Shown here: positions 34,411-42,879 of the stretch, in pieces
Layout of the letters: each line of letters starts with the position of its first letter
How positions within the stretch are numbered: the first letter of the stretch is position 1
DNA from: Alphaproteobacteria bacterium
GTDB taxonomy: Bacteria; Pseudomonadota; Alphaproteobacteria; Micropepsales; Micropepsaceae
Direction: 5' to 3'
NCBI GenBank assembly: GCA_016124385.1
Contig: WGNU01000005.1
Span: 310,001-374,000 of the forward strand
Length of the DNA: 64,000 nt
Program-made: the position numbers and the translations under genes
The notes under the pieces: model-generated
What the model saw: the letters and a program-made list of their open reading frames with translations, nothing else
Told to the model about the DNA's origin: nothing
Database searches by the model: none

Positions 34411-34890
34411 ATGGCGCAGATCAAACTGCAAACCGGGCTTGCGTGCCCGCCGGATCTGGTGTGGACGCATGTCCAGACGCCGGCGCTGGTCCGCTATGTG
34501 TGCGCACCGCGCCTCTCCTTTGAAAACCGTGACGCAGGCGATTGGCCGGCCATCTTCATGGACGGGACCTATCGCGTGCGCCTGCGCGCCTATGGCTGGC
34601 TGCCGCTCGGCGATCAGACGATCGAGATTTCCCGTCCCATCGTCGAGCGGGTTCGCGGCTTCGAATTCTTCATGCTGCGCGATAACGGCCGCAGCCGCCT
34701 TTTCCGGCGCTGGGACCATCGCATCATTGTCGAGACGGACGGCAACGGCCACACGCGCTACACGGATCTGATCGATCTCGATGCTGGCTGGCTGACCACC
34801 CCGGCCGCGCTTTTTGTGCGCAGCCTCTTTGCGCATCGCCAGCGCCGACTGCGCGCGCTCGCGAAGGCGAATTTCCGCGCGCTCGCCTAG
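34411..34890 (+). CDS. SRPBCC (START-like) family protein
   Basis: A 159-residue soluble protein with the helix-grip pattern of the SRPBCC superfamily: an initial strand (IKLQTGLACPPDLVWTHVQ, the typical polyketide-cyclase-like opening), central strands around TYRVRLRAYGWLPLG, and a long C-terminal helix (LFVRSLFAHRQRRLRALAKANF). These proteins bind hydrophobic ligands. I cannot name a ligand. ATG 34411 has GCGGGGGTGG upstream. It follows mutL by 55 bases. Its stop is followed immediately by the palindromic repeat copy 2. Confidence 0.75.
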   Translation: MAQIKLQTGLACPPDLVWTHVQTPALVRYVCAPRLSFENRDAGDWPAIFMDGTYRVRLRAYGWLPLGDQTIEISRPIVERVRGFEFFMLRDNGRSRLFRRWDHRIIVETDGNGHTRYTDLIDLDAGWLTTPAALFVRSLFAHRQRRLRALAKANFRALA

Positions 34891-34894
34891 TGGT

Positions 34895-34983
34895 CTCATC
34901 CTTCGAGGCCCAGCCCCCTCATCCTGAGGAGTGAGCGGAGCGAGCCTCGAAGGAAAGGGGGCTGGGCACCTCAGGATGAGGGG
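34895..34983. repeat. Palindromic repeat, copy 2, overlapping the rsmD 3' end
   Basis: Nested arms: GCCCAGCCCCC (34908-34918) pairs with GGGGGCTGGGC (34957-34967); CCTTCGAGGC with GCCTCGAAGG; CCTCATCCTGAGG with CCTCAGGATGAGG. It shares the CTCATCCTGAGG and CTCGAAGG blocks with copy 1 at 19995-20080. It lies between two convergent genes, and its right end supplies the last codons and the TGA of rsmD. Confidence 0.88.
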
Positions 34984-35558
34984 CGCGCGTTGTCCCGAAC
35001 GAGAATGTCGATGCGCGTCTCGCCATAGGAGCGGGTGTCGGCGACGGTAAGCCCGTCGATCATAAGGGGCGGGGCCTCCGCCTCGCTCTCCGCGACGACG
35101 ATCGCTTGTGGCGCGATCCACCCGCCCGCGAGCGCGGCGGAGAGCGTTGTCGCGACCAGGCCGCGCCGATAGGGCGGATCGAGGAAAAGTAGCCCGAACG
35201 GCGCGCCGGCCTTGGGGTCGAGCGTGCCCAGCGCGCTCGCGTCGCGGCGCCAGATCTTGGTCACGCCCGTCAGGTTGAACGCCTCGACATTGTCGCGGAC
35301 GAGCGCGCGGCTATCCGCGTGATCGTCGATGAAGAGCGCGAACGCCGCGCCGCGCGACAGCGCCTCGATGCCGAGGGCGCCGGTGCCCGCGAAGAGGTCG
35401 AGCACGCGCACACCGTCGAGAGCAAAACCGATGCCGAAATCATTGTGCTGAAGAATGTTGAAGACCGCCTCGCGCACCCGGTCGGAGGTCGGCCGCACGC
35501 GCGCATCCCTCGGCGCGGCGAGCGCGCGGCCCTTGAGACGCCCGCCGACGACGCGCAT
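34971..35558 (-). CDS. rsmD: 16S rRNA (guanine966-N2)-methyltransferase
   Basis: A 195-residue SAM-dependent methyltransferase acting on G966 of 16S rRNA. N-terminal MRVVGGRLKGRAL and RPTSDRVREAVFNIL are diagnostic. Then comes the SAM site VLDLFAGTGALGIEALSRGA and the catalytic LLFLDPPYRRG (DPPY). The last residues (RPSS then TGA) are encoded by the palindromic repeat, so the native C-terminus may have been altered by it. Start ATG 35558 overlaps by one base the TAA of the pseudouridine synthase gene (TAATG), so the two rRNA/tRNA-modification genes are coupled. Confidence 0.95.
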   Translation of the reverse strand: MRVVGGRLKGRALAAPRDARVRPTSDRVREAVFNILQHNDFGIGFALDGVRVLDLFAGTGALGIEALSRGAAFALFIDDHADSRALVRDNVEAFNLTGVTKIWRRDASALGTLDPKAGAPFGLLFLDPPYRRGLVATTLSAALAGGWIAPQAIVVAESEAEAPPLMIDGLTVADTRSYGETRIDILVRDNARPSS

Positions 35559-36337
35559 TACCGGGCAGGCCGCGCCGCGCGGCGGGGCTTGTCCTTCGCG
35601 GGCGCCGCGCCCCCCAATTGCTCGCGCACGACCTTCATCGGGATTTCCGCGACCGCGCCGGCCTCCAGGCTGCCGAGCTGGAACGGCCCGTAGGAGATGC
35701 GGATCAACCGGGAGACGTTGAGGCCGAGATGCCCCATCAGCTTCTTCACCTCCCGGTTCTTGCCTTCGCGGATGCCGATCATCGCCCAGGAATTGTGGCC
35801 GCGCGTATGCTCGAGCAGCGCCTCAACCGGCCCATAGCGCACGCCCTCGACAGTGACGCCGCTCGCGAGCGTGTTGAGCATCTCTTGATCGACCGTGCCG
35901 CCGAGCCGTACGCGATAGCGCCGCAGCCAGCCGAGCGCGGGGCTCTCCAGCTGGCGCGCCAGCGCGCCGTCGTTCGTCAGGAGCAAGAGCCCTTCCGAAT
36001 TGATGTCCAGGCGGCCGATCGAAATGACGCGCGGCAGATCCTTCGGCAGATGGGCAAAGACCGTCTCGCGGCCCTTCTCGTCGCGGTGCGTCGTGACGAG
36101 CCCGGCCGGCTTGTGATAGCGCCACAGCCGCGTCGCGGGCTTCTCGGCGACCGGCTTGCCGTCGACAAGCACGAACGCACTGTCATCGACGTTGAAGGCG
36201 GGCGATGTCAGGATCTGACCGTTCACCTTGACGCGGCCCGCTAGCACGAGCTTCTCGGCGTCGCGCCGCGAGCACACCCCCGCCCGGGCCAGGAACTTCG
36301 CGATGCGCTCGCCGCTTCTGCTTGTTGGTTCACTCAT
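35558..36337 (-). CDS. rRNA pseudouridine synthase, RsuA/RluB/E/F family
   Basis: A 259-residue enzyme isomerising uridine to pseudouridine in ribosomal RNA. An N-terminal S4 RNA-binding domain (ERIAKFLARAGVCSRRDAEK, residues about 10-60) precedes the catalytic domain with GRLDINSEGLLLLTND, where the Asp is the nucleophile. REGKNREVKKLMGHLG and VSRLIRISYGPF complete the family. A basic tail (KDKPRRAARPAR) ends it. RluB (23S U2605) is the likeliest identity. Start ATG 36337 is chosen over GTG 36364; neither has a strong ribosome site. Divergent from the ABM-type gene. Confidence 0.93.
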   Translation of the reverse strand: MSEPTSRSGERIAKFLARAGVCSRRDAEKLVLAGRVKVNGQILTSPAFNVDDSAFVLVDGKPVAEKPATRLWRYHKPAGLVTTHRDEKGRETVFAHLPKDLPRVISIGRLDINSEGLLLLTNDGALARQLESPALGWLRRYRVRLGGTVDQEMLNTLASGVTVEGVRYGPVEALLEHTRGHNSWAMIGIREGKNREVKKLMGHLGLNVSRLIRISYGPFQLGSLEAGAVAEIPMKVVREQLGGAAPAKDKPRRAARPAR

Positions 36338-36378
36338 GGGCCGCTGTGTAGCAGAGTGAGGCACCGAAAGGAGGCCGA

Positions 36379-36699
36379 ATGTTTGTCGCCATGTACCGCT
36401 GGCGGGTGAAACCGGGCAAGGACGAGCAATTCATCCGCGCCTGGACGATGGGCACGCGTTCGATCACCAAGGTCTACCAAAGCTTCGGCTCGCGCCTTCA
36501 CCGCGCCGATGACGGCGCCTATATCGGCTACGCCGAATGGCCGAGCCGGGAGGCCTGGCAGAAGGCATTCGACCAGCACATGCGCCACGAGGACCGTGAG
36601 GCCGCCCGGGCCTTCCAGGACGCGATCATCCACGAGGAAAGCGACGTGCTCTTTCGCCTGGAGATCGTCTCCGATGAACTGGTGAAGCGCCTGCCGTGA
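36379..36699 (+). CDS. ABM-like dimeric alpha/beta-barrel protein
   Basis: A 106-residue protein with the ferredoxin-like pattern of antibiotic biosynthesis monooxygenase (ABM) domains: MFVAMYRWRVKPGKDEQFIRAW, where KPGKEEEF-type sequence is the family opening, then a central strand with GAYIGYAEWPSREAW. Members act as small cofactor-free oxygenases, heme-degrading enzymes or have no known activity; no heme-binding signature is evident. The ribosome site AAAGGAGG is near-perfect. It overlaps tadA by four bases (GTGA), which is odd company and suggests it is simply co-transcribed. Confidence 0.78.
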   Translation: MFVAMYRWRVKPGKDEQFIRAWTMGTRSITKVYQSFGSRLHRADDGAYIGYAEWPSREAWQKAFDQHMRHEDREAARAFQDAIIHEESDVLFRLEIVSDELVKRLP

Positions 36700-37148
36700 A
36701 CGATGACGACGCCATGGCAAAGGCCCTTGGCCTGGCCCGCGAGGCGGCGGAGGCCGGCGAGGTGCCGGTGGGCGCCGTGCTCCTCTCGAGCGAGGGGAAG
36801 GTTCTCGCCGCCGATCGCAACCGCATCCTCGAAGGGAAAGACCCGACGGCCCATGCCGAGATGCTCGTCATCCGAGGGGGCGCGGCCTCCCTTGGCAATG
36901 AGCGCCTGATCGGCACCACTCTTTTCGTAACGTTGGAGCCCTGCACGATGTGCGCGGGCGCGATCGCGATGGCGCGGATCGCGCGCGTCGTCTTCGCCGC
37001 CGCCGATCCCAAGGGCGGCGCGATTGTCTCGGGCGTCCGCTTCTTCGATCAGCCGACATGCCATCACCGCCCGGTCGTCGAGAACGGTCCGGGCGCCGAG
37101 GAAGCTTCCAAACTCCTCAAGGATTTCTTCCGCGCCCGGCGAAACTGA
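36696..37148 (+). CDS. tadA: tRNA-specific adenosine deaminase
   Basis: A 150-residue zinc deaminase converting A34 to inosine in tRNA-Arg(ACG). The zinc motifs are HAEM (in DPTAHAEMLVI, catalytic Glu) and PCTMC (in LEPCTMCAGAIAMARI). GEVPVGAVL at the start and the KGGAIVSG block are family-typical. It begins with GTG 36696, overlapping the ABM-type stop by four bases (GTGA). A bidirectional terminator follows directly. An essential gene in most bacteria. Confidence 0.96.
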   Translation: MNDDDAMAKALGLAREAAEAGEVPVGAVLLSSEGKVLAADRNRILEGKDPTAHAEMLVIRGGAASLGNERLIGTTLFVTLEPCTMCAGAIAMARIARVVFAAADPKGGAIVSGVRFFDQPTCHHRPVVENGPGAEEASKLLKDFFRARRN

Positions 37149-37174
37149 AAGAGCCCGCCGGTGGGCGGGCTCTT
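37149..37174. terminator. Bidirectional terminator between tadA and the DUF1329 gene
   Basis: Perfect 11-base-pair stem AAGAGCCCGCC/GGCGGGCTCTT around GGTG, starting at the tadA stop. Reading forward it is followed by C after CTCTT, reading backward by TCAG after CTCTT, so both convergent genes can use it. Confidence 0.85.
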
Positions 37175-37199
37175 CGAAGGCTTGTTTGCAGGGCCGCAT

Positions 37200-38573
37200 T
37201 TAGCGCGCGATGAGCGTGCGTAACGATTGCGGCTGGTAGCGGTCTTCCGGAACGTCGACAGCATTGAAATTGACCGGCTTCGTCTCGTTGACGAGGGCGT
37301 CCACATAGTAGCCGCCATCCTGTAGATCGTAGATCGCGGTCGCGACTTCGGCGCACGTCGGCACTTCGTAATACGGGATCATCTGGGCTTCTTGGATGCG
37401 CCAGGCTTCGCCGCGCGCGTCATAGAGCTCGGAGGCGACGATGAACCAGGAATCCTCGTCCATATAGAAGACGCGCCGCGCATAGATGTGGCGCGAATCC
37501 GGGCGAAGCTTGCCTTCGACCTGCCATACGCGATGCAGCTCGTAGCGGATGTAGTCAGGGTTCATGTGCTTGGGCGTCATCAGAGCTTCGGTCTTCGTGT
37601 CCGGGCTCTCGATGCGGAAGCTGTTATAGGGAATGTAGGCTTCCTGCTTGCCAAGCAGCTCCCACGTATAGCGATCGGGCGCGCCGTTGTACATGTTCAG
37701 CGCGTCCGACGTGCTCATGCCGTCGGTGCCGTTGCCGGGGTTGTCGTATTGGATGTCGGGCGCGCGGCGCACGCGGCGCTGGCCCGGATTGTACGACCAC
37801 ACGAGCCGCGACTGGACCTGCTGGTTGATCGTCTCGTGGACCAGGAGCGCGTTGCCCGCGAGCCGCGTCGGCGCGACGACCTGTTGGATGAAGTAAATCG
37901 AGATGTTCTCCAGATCCTCGATCCGCGTCTTGCTCGGGTCGGACCAGCGGAAGACGCCCTCGTCTTGGATGCGGATTTTGACGAGCGGTCCGTTCGCGCG
38001 CACCTGAACGGCCGTGTAGTCGCGCTGAAACTTGAAGCCGCGATAGCGCAGCAAATGGTTCCACAAGACTTCGATGCCGGATTGCGGGATTGGGAAGGGG
38101 ACGGCGAAGAGCGCGTTCGCGATACCATTGCCGTCCGCCACGATTTCACCCGTGACCGCGTTCTTGCGGTTCCACTCATAGGCCTTTTCGGGCAGGGCGC
38201 ACGAACGCCGAGTGGGGTAGACGTTCATCTTGTAGGTGTCGGGATAGGCGCTGAGCAGCGCCTTGTGCGCGCCCGTGAGCCGCGCTTCATATTGTGCGCG
38301 ATTCGAGGAATCGATCGTGAAGAGAATCGCGTCGCCTGCAAACGGGTCGACATGATAGCCGCCGGGCGTGTAGCCGGCGGGTGGGGTTGTAATGCCGCCC
38401 TCCCAGGCCGGGATGGTTCCGTCCGCATTGCCGGCGCGCTCAGACCCGATCGGGGTCAGATCGGTGCCGAGCCGTGCGGCCTCCGCCTCGCTCACTTTCG
38501 CCTGCGCGGCGGAAATTGGGATCGCGAGAAGCCCGAAAGCAGCCGCCATCAGGCGGCCCTTCAATTGAAACAT
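37200..38573 (-). CDS. DUF1329 domain-containing secreted protein
   Basis: A 457-residue exported protein. The signal peptide (LMAAAFGLLAIPISAAQA) is cleaved near residue 25. Family blocks: LGTDLTPIGSERAGNADGTIPAWEGG (the opening, here described in part), YPDTYKMNVYPTRRSCALP, and FYMDEDSWFIVASELYDARG near the C-terminus. DUF1329 proteins resemble outer-membrane lipoprotein-sorting (LolB-like) folds and often sit near lipid or alkane metabolism genes; their role is unknown. ATG 38573 has AGGGTGA upstream. Faces tadA across a bidirectional terminator and lies downstream of the LysR gene with a 120-base gap containing its likely promoter. Confidence 0.88.
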   Translation of the reverse strand: MFQLKGRLMAAAFGLLAIPISAAQAKVSEAEAARLGTDLTPIGSERAGNADGTIPAWEGGITTPPAGYTPGGYHVDPFAGDAILFTIDSSNRAQYEARLTGAHKALLSAYPDTYKMNVYPTRRSCALPEKAYEWNRKNAVTGEIVADGNGIANALFAVPFPIPQSGIEVLWNHLLRYRGFKFQRDYTAVQVRANGPLVKIRIQDEGVFRWSDPSKTRIEDLENISIYFIQQVVAPTRLAGNALLVHETINQQVQSRLVWSYNPGQRRVRRAPDIQYDNPGNGTDGMSTSDALNMYNGAPDRYTWELLGKQEAYIPYNSFRIESPDTKTEALMTPKHMNPDYIRYELHRVWQVEGKLRPDSRHIYARRVFYMDEDSWFIVASELYDARGEAWRIQEAQMIPYYEVPTCAEVATAIYDLQDGGYYVDALVNETKPVNFNAVDVPEDRYQPQSLRTLIAR

Positions 38574-38642
38574 GATGCTGTCACCCTGAGATTGATAGGC
38601 GGCCTTATTGTCGCGTTGTTAGCGCCGCTTCCCCGTCTTCTA

Positions 38643-38671
38643 TATTTAGGCTAGCGGGGGGATTTGAACAA
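38643..38671 (-). promoter_or_regulatory. Candidate promoter of the DUF1329 gene
   Basis: Reverse strand TTGTTC (38671-38666), 17 bases, TAAATA (38648-38643), in an A/T-rich patch of an otherwise GC-rich gap. Both hexamers are partial matches. Confidence 0.35.
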
Positions 38672-38693
38672 GATCGTCGAGATCAAAACCGGC

Positions 38694-39653
38694 TCACCCG
38701 CTTGGGTTGTTAGCGGTCGCGTGACGCCGGGGCGATGCGGCGCCGCGCCGCGCATTGGGCGCAAGATTGCGCGCGAGGCGAGTGATCTCCTCGCGCGCCC
38801 AGGCGATTCCCGGGTCGGTGTCCGCGTTGCGGTGCCAATAGAGCATCGACTGGAGCGAGGGCACGTCGAGCGGCAGCGGACGCAGCTCGAGATCATGTTG
38901 CTGTGCAATGCTCAAAGGGGCCGTCATCACAAGATCGCTATTCATGACGACCGGGAACGCGGGCTGATAATAGGGCAGCCTTAGCACCGTATTCGTCTGC
39001 CGTCCGAGCTTGCTGAGCGCCGCATCGACAAAGCTGCGACCCCGCCGCCGCCCGGAAACCGTGATGTGTCCAAGCGCAAGGAAGCGATCGAGCGTCCAGG
39101 CGCCTTTGGTGGCTGGGTGGCCGCGCCGCAACGCGCAGACATAGCGATCCTCGAGCAGCGGCGCGGTGAGAAGGTCGGTCCGCGCCAGCTCTGGGATGTC
39201 GATCGCGAAATCGATCGTCCCGGCCGCGAGTTCGGGCGGAATGGTCGCGCGGTCGAGCATGTGGCACTGGATCCGAACGCTGGGCGCCGCCCGCGCGAAG
39301 GCCGCGACGAGCGCCGGCAGCAGCGCGGCCGCCACCGTGTCGCGCATCGCCAGGTGGAACAACCGGTCCGATGTCGCCGGATCGAACGTCGAGCGCTGAT
39401 CGAGACTGAACCGGAAGCGCCCGAGCGCGAGGCGCACCGGCCCGATGATCTCGGTCGCCAGCGGCGTCGGCGCGATGCCGCGCCCGCGCCGTGTGAAGAG
39501 CGGATCGCCGATCACGCGCCGCAGCCGGGCCAGCGCATTGCTGACCGCCGGCTGCGTGATGCCCAGAACATCCGCCGCGCGCGTCAGGCTTCCCTCGGTA
39601 TAGGTCGCCTCGAACACGACGAAGAGATTGAGATCGACCGCGGAGAGCTTCAT
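38694..39653 (-). CDS. LysR family transcriptional regulator
   Basis: A 319-residue LysR-type regulator. The N-terminal winged helix reads VDLNLFVVFEATYTEGSLTRAA and LGITQPAVSNALARLR (residues about 6-45), followed by the linker helix and a periplasmic-binding-protein-like effector domain. The NodD/NocR-like PLFTRRGRGIAPTPLA follows the helix. Start ATG 39653. It diverges from the acyl-CoA dehydrogenase gene, and the 225-base gap holds two overlapping LysR-type dyads (39680-39712). Autorepression and inducer-dependent activation of the dehydrogenase gene is the expected arrangement. Confidence 0.93.
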   Translation of the reverse strand: MKLSAVDLNLFVVFEATYTEGSLTRAADVLGITQPAVSNALARLRRVIGDPLFTRRGRGIAPTPLATEIIGPVRLALGRFRFSLDQRSTFDPATSDRLFHLAMRDTVAAALLPALVAAFARAAPSVRIQCHMLDRATIPPELAAGTIDFAIDIPELARTDLLTAPLLEDRYVCALRRGHPATKGAWTLDRFLALGHITVSGRRRGRSFVDAALSKLGRQTNTVLRLPYYQPAFPVVMNSDLVMTAPLSIAQQHDLELRPLPLDVPSLQSMLYWHRNADTDPGIAWAREEITRLARNLAPNARRGAASPRRHATANNPSG

Positions 39654-39679
39654 GGCACGGCTCGCAGAAGGCTGAAATG

Positions 39680-39712
39680 ATCATCACCAATCGTGATGAT
39701 CTAAATTCATCA
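39680..39712. promoter_or_regulatory. Putative LysR operator: two overlapping dyads
   Basis: ATCATCAC-CAATC-GTGATGAT (39680-39700) is a perfect 8-base-arm dyad containing the T-N11-A type core. It overlaps a second dyad TGATGA-N7-TCATCA (39694-39712). This matches the recognition-site plus activation-site layout of LysR promoters. It lies 27 bases upstream of the lysR start, and 167 before the dehydrogenase start. Confidence 0.8.
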
Positions 39713-39878
39713 AATAAAGTGGCGAAAGTCCAATGCCGGCCCTATGAACCGGGGGCGCGTCCGGCCGAAGGGCTTGCGATCGCCGCGAAGGCTCGAAGGG
39801 CTTCCCCCGCCCTCGCCGGGACGCTACGGTCGCAGCAACTGCGCGAAGACGTTGAGATCATCAAGGGAGAGACTGGCG

Positions 39879-41120
39879 ATGAATTTCGATTACACGCCGA
39901 AGATGAAGGATTGGATCGGCCGGGTTCAGGACTTCATGGACCGCCACGTCTATCCGGCGGAAGAGACCTTTCAGCAGCAGATGGCGGACGCGCGCGCCAA
40001 GGGCAATCCCTGGATCGTCGTGCCGGTCGTGGAGGAGTTGAAGGTCAAGGCGAAGAGCCAGGGCCTTTGGAACCTCTTCCTCCCCGAGAGCAGCCACGGC
40101 GCGGGCCTCACGAACCTTGAGTATGCGCCTTTGTCCGAGATCATGGGCCGCGTCGGCTTCGCGAGCGAGGTTTTCAACTGCTCGGCGCCCGACACTGGCA
40201 ACATGGAAGTCATCGAGCGCTATGGCGCCGACTGGCAGAAGGAAAAATACCTCAAGCCCCTCCTTGCCGGTGAGATCCGCTCGGCCTTCATTATGACCGA
40301 GCCGGAAGTGGCCTCCTCGGACGCCTCGAACATTCGCACGCGGATCGAGCGCAAGGGAGACAAATACGTCATCAACGGCCGTAAATGGTGGTCGTCGGGC
40401 ATGGGCGACCCGCGCTGCAAGATCATGATCGTGATGGGCAAGACCGATCCCAGCGCCGACAAATATCGCCAGCAGTCGCAGATCCTCGTGCCCGTGGACG
40501 CCAAGGGCGTGACCATCAAGCGGATGCTGCCGGTCTTCGGCTATGACGATGCGCCGCACGGGCATGCCGAAGTGCTCTTCGAGAACGTCGAGGTGCCGGC
40601 CGAGAACATCATTCTCGGCGAAGGCCGCGGCTTCGAGATCGCGCAAGGCCGCCTTGGGCCGGGCCGCATCCATCACTGCATGCGCACGATCGGCGTCGCG
40701 GAGCGCGCGCTCGAGATCATGTGCAAACGCCTCCTGTCGCGCGAGGCGTTCGGCAAGCGCATCGCCGACCACTCGATCTGGGAGCAGCGCGTCGCCGAGG
40801 CCCGCACGAACATCGACATGTGCCGCCTTCTGACGCTGAAGGCCGCCGATATGATGGACAAGGTCGGCAACAAGGTCGCGCGCACCGAGATCGCGATGAT
40901 CAAGGTCGCCGCGCCCCGCATGGCGCTCCAGGTGATCGACGATGCCATCCAGTCCTGGGGTGGTGGCGGCGTGACCACGGATTCAGGTCTCGCGAAGATG
41001 TATGCAGGGATGCGCACGTTGCGCCTCGCCGACGGGCCGGACGAAGTGCACAACCGCACGATCGCGCGCTTGGAGCTCGGCAAGTATGCCCCGCCGCTCA
41101 ACAAGGCGGCCGCCGAGTAG
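39879..41120 (+). CDS. Acyl-CoA dehydrogenase, ACAD11/LvaC-like
   Basis: A 413-residue FAD flavoenzyme. It resembles the dehydrogenase half of mammalian ACAD10/ACAD11 and bacterial LvaC more than ordinary fatty-acyl dehydrogenases: [54 protein letters not shown] and [11 protein letters not shown] are near-identical blocks in that group. The candidate catalytic base is E389 in GPDEVH. In LvaC/ACAD11, the enzyme works on 4-phospho-acyl-CoA made by a partner kinase; two such kinases are encoded at 42.9-45.0 kb. ATG 39879 has GGGAGAG upstream. Divergent LysR control is likely; a terminator follows. Confidence 0.9.
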   Translation: MNFDYTPKMKDWIGRVQDFMDRHVYPAEETFQQQMADARAKGNPWIVVPVVEELKVKAKSQGLWNLFLPESSHGAGLTNLEYAPLSEIMGRVGFASEVFNCSAPDTGNMEVIERYGADWQKEKYLKPLLAGEIRSAFIMTEPEVASSDASNIRTRIERKGDKYVINGRKWWSSGMGDPRCKIMIVMGKTDPSADKYRQQSQILVPVDAKGVTIKRMLPVFGYDDAPHGHAEVLFENVEVPAENIILGEGRGFEIAQGRLGPGRIHHCMRTIGVAERALEIMCKRLLSREAFGKRIADHSIWEQRVAEARTNIDMCRLLTLKAADMMDKVGNKVARTEIAMIKVAAPRMALQVIDDAIQSWGGGGVTTDSGLAKMYAGMRTLRLADGPDEVHNRTIARLELGKYAPPLNKAAAE

Positions 41121-41147
41121 TCGCTGGAATTTTTGCTTGGAAATGGG

Positions 41148-41181
41148 GAGCGGGCGCCATGGTCGCCCGCTCTTCGTTTTT
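41148..41181 (+). terminator. Rho-independent terminator after the acyl-CoA dehydrogenase gene
   Basis: Perfect 9-base-pair stem GAGCGGGCG/CGCCCGCTC around CCATGGT, followed by TTCGTTTTT. It also precedes the stop of the convergent histidine kinase gene by 12 bases. Confidence 0.92.
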
Positions 41182-41192
41182 AGGGGTGCGCT

Positions 41193-42752
41193 TTACGCGA
41201 CGGCCGGGCGACCGACCGCCTCACGCGACAGGGGCAGGGTGACCGTGACGGTCGTGCCGATCCCGAGCGCGCTCTCGATGCGCATCGAGCCGCCGTGAAG
41301 CTGGGAGAGGGAGCGCACGAGCGCAAGGCCAAGGCCGGTGCCGACCTTCGCGAGGTCTGAATCGGCTTTGGCCTGCTCGAAGGCGTGCCCGAGCCGGGGC
41401 AGATCTTCCGGTGCGATGCCGATCCCCGTGTCGGTGACGGCGATGATGACGAAATTGTCGTGCCGCTTCACGTTGACAGTCACTTGGCCGCCGCCGGGCG
41501 TGAACTTGATCGCGTTCGAGAGGAGATTGATGATCACCTGCTTGACGGCGCGCTTGTCGGCGCGAAGCGTGATGGGTTCCTCGGGCAGCGCGATGCCGAG
41601 CATGACGCCCGCATCCTCCGCGCGGCCCTGAATGAGGCGCGTGACAGCCTCCACGAGTTCTCGCGCGTCGCACTCCTCGTAGTGCAGCTCGTATTTGCCT
41701 GCCTCGATCTTCGACATGTCGAGGATGTCGCTGATGAGTTCGAGCAGCAATTGACCCGATTCGTGAATGAGCTGTGCATATTCCTGATAGCGCGGCTGGC
41801 CGATGGGCCCGAACAATTCCTGGAGCAGGATGTCGGAAAAGCCGATGATCGCATTGAGCGGCGTGCGCAGCTCGTGACTCATATTGGCGAGGAAGCGCGA
41901 TTTCGTTTGGTTCGCGGTTTCCGCGCGCTCGCGCGCTTCCTCCAGCTCGCGCTCCACGCGCTTGCGCGCCGTCACGTCGCGCGTGACGACGACAAACTCG
42001 CCTGCCGAATCGCTCTCCTCCGGTGCCACCCGCCGGCCCGCCGACTCCAGCCAGACCGTCTGCCCGTCCCCGCGCTGGAACCGATAGGTGGCGAGCGCGG
42101 TCGTATCGGATCGCTGAATGCCATCGACAATTGAACTGACCAGATCCACGTCCTGAGGGTTGACGTGCATGATCGTCCGCTGACCGATTAATTCCTCGGC
42201 TTTGAAGCCCATCACCCGTTCGCAGCTCGGCGAGATGTAGAGGCATGTCCCATCCGCCGCGTGCCGGCTGATGACGTCGCTCGCCTCTTCGGCAAGATGG
42301 CGGAACTGCGCCTCGCTGGCCACGAGCGCGGCTTTTGACTCAACGCGCGAGGTGACGTCCTGGACGACGCCAACAATCGCTGTGACACGTCCCGTTGGGT
42401 CGACCTCGCAGTCTCCGTAGGTGTCGTAATATCGAATGGCCCCGGTCTGGCCCCGATCGCGCACGCGGTAGAAGAAGGGTTCGCCGCTCGCGAAGGCTTT
42501 TGCAATCGTCGACGCGACCATCGCTTGATCGCTCGGATCGAGCTGTTGGCGCAGCCAATCGGGATTGTTGGGCACGTCGTCTTGTTTGGCGATCGCGCGC
42601 ATGCCCCGCGACCAGGTTGGCTTGGGATCACCCAATTGCCAACGCCAATAACCGATGCCGACGGTCCGCTCGATCTGCGCGAGGTCCCGCTCAAGCTGAG
42701 CAATCCTCTGCTGCGCGATCGCGAGATCCGAATGATCGTTTTGGCCTGACAA
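41193..42752 (-). CDS. PAS-domain sensor histidine kinase (soluble, orphan)
   Basis: A 519-residue kinase with no membrane segment. A short coiled coil, then two PAS domains (about 30-140, ending VVGVVQDVTSRVE; and about 147-270, ending VVVTRDVTARKRVE), a HisKA domain with the phosphorylated His in ANMSHELRTPLNAIIGFS (near 294), and a HATPase domain with NLLSNAIKFTPGGG, VTDTGIGI and GTGLGLALV. The HisKA sequence resembles the PleC/DivJ group. The start is TTG 42752 with AAGGGG upstream. No response regulator is in the window. It lies 127 bases downstream of the kinase pair on the same strand. Confidence 0.93.
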   Translation of the reverse strand: MSGQNDHSDLAIAQQRIAQLERDLAQIERTVGIGYWRWQLGDPKPTWSRGMRAIAKQDDVPNNPDWLRQQLDPSDQAMVASTIAKAFASGEPFFYRVRDRGQTGAIRYYDTYGDCEVDPTGRVTAIVGVVQDVTSRVESKAALVASEAQFRHLAEEASDVISRHAADGTCLYISPSCERVMGFKAEELIGQRTIMHVNPQDVDLVSSIVDGIQRSDTTALATYRFQRGDGQTVWLESAGRRVAPEESDSAGEFVVVTRDVTARKRVERELEEARERAETANQTKSRFLANMSHELRTPLNAIIGFSDILLQELFGPIGQPRYQEYAQLIHESGQLLLELISDILDMSKIEAGKYELHYEECDARELVEAVTRLIQGRAEDAGVMLGIALPEEPITLRADKRAVKQVIINLLSNAIKFTPGGGQVTVNVKRHDNFVIIAVTDTGIGIAPEDLPRLGHAFEQAKADSDLAKVGTGLGLALVRSLSQLHGGSMRIESALGIGTTVTVTLPLSREAVGRPAVA

Positions 42753-42879
42753 GCGTTGTCCCGCCCCTTGCCTCGAAAAGAAAGGCGGCCGGTCGTGCCG
42801 GCGCGAAGGGCAAGCTTAAAAGGCGCCGCGTTAAGCTTTCGTGGAGACCGCCCGCTGCGTAGCGCCGGCGAGCCGATTG

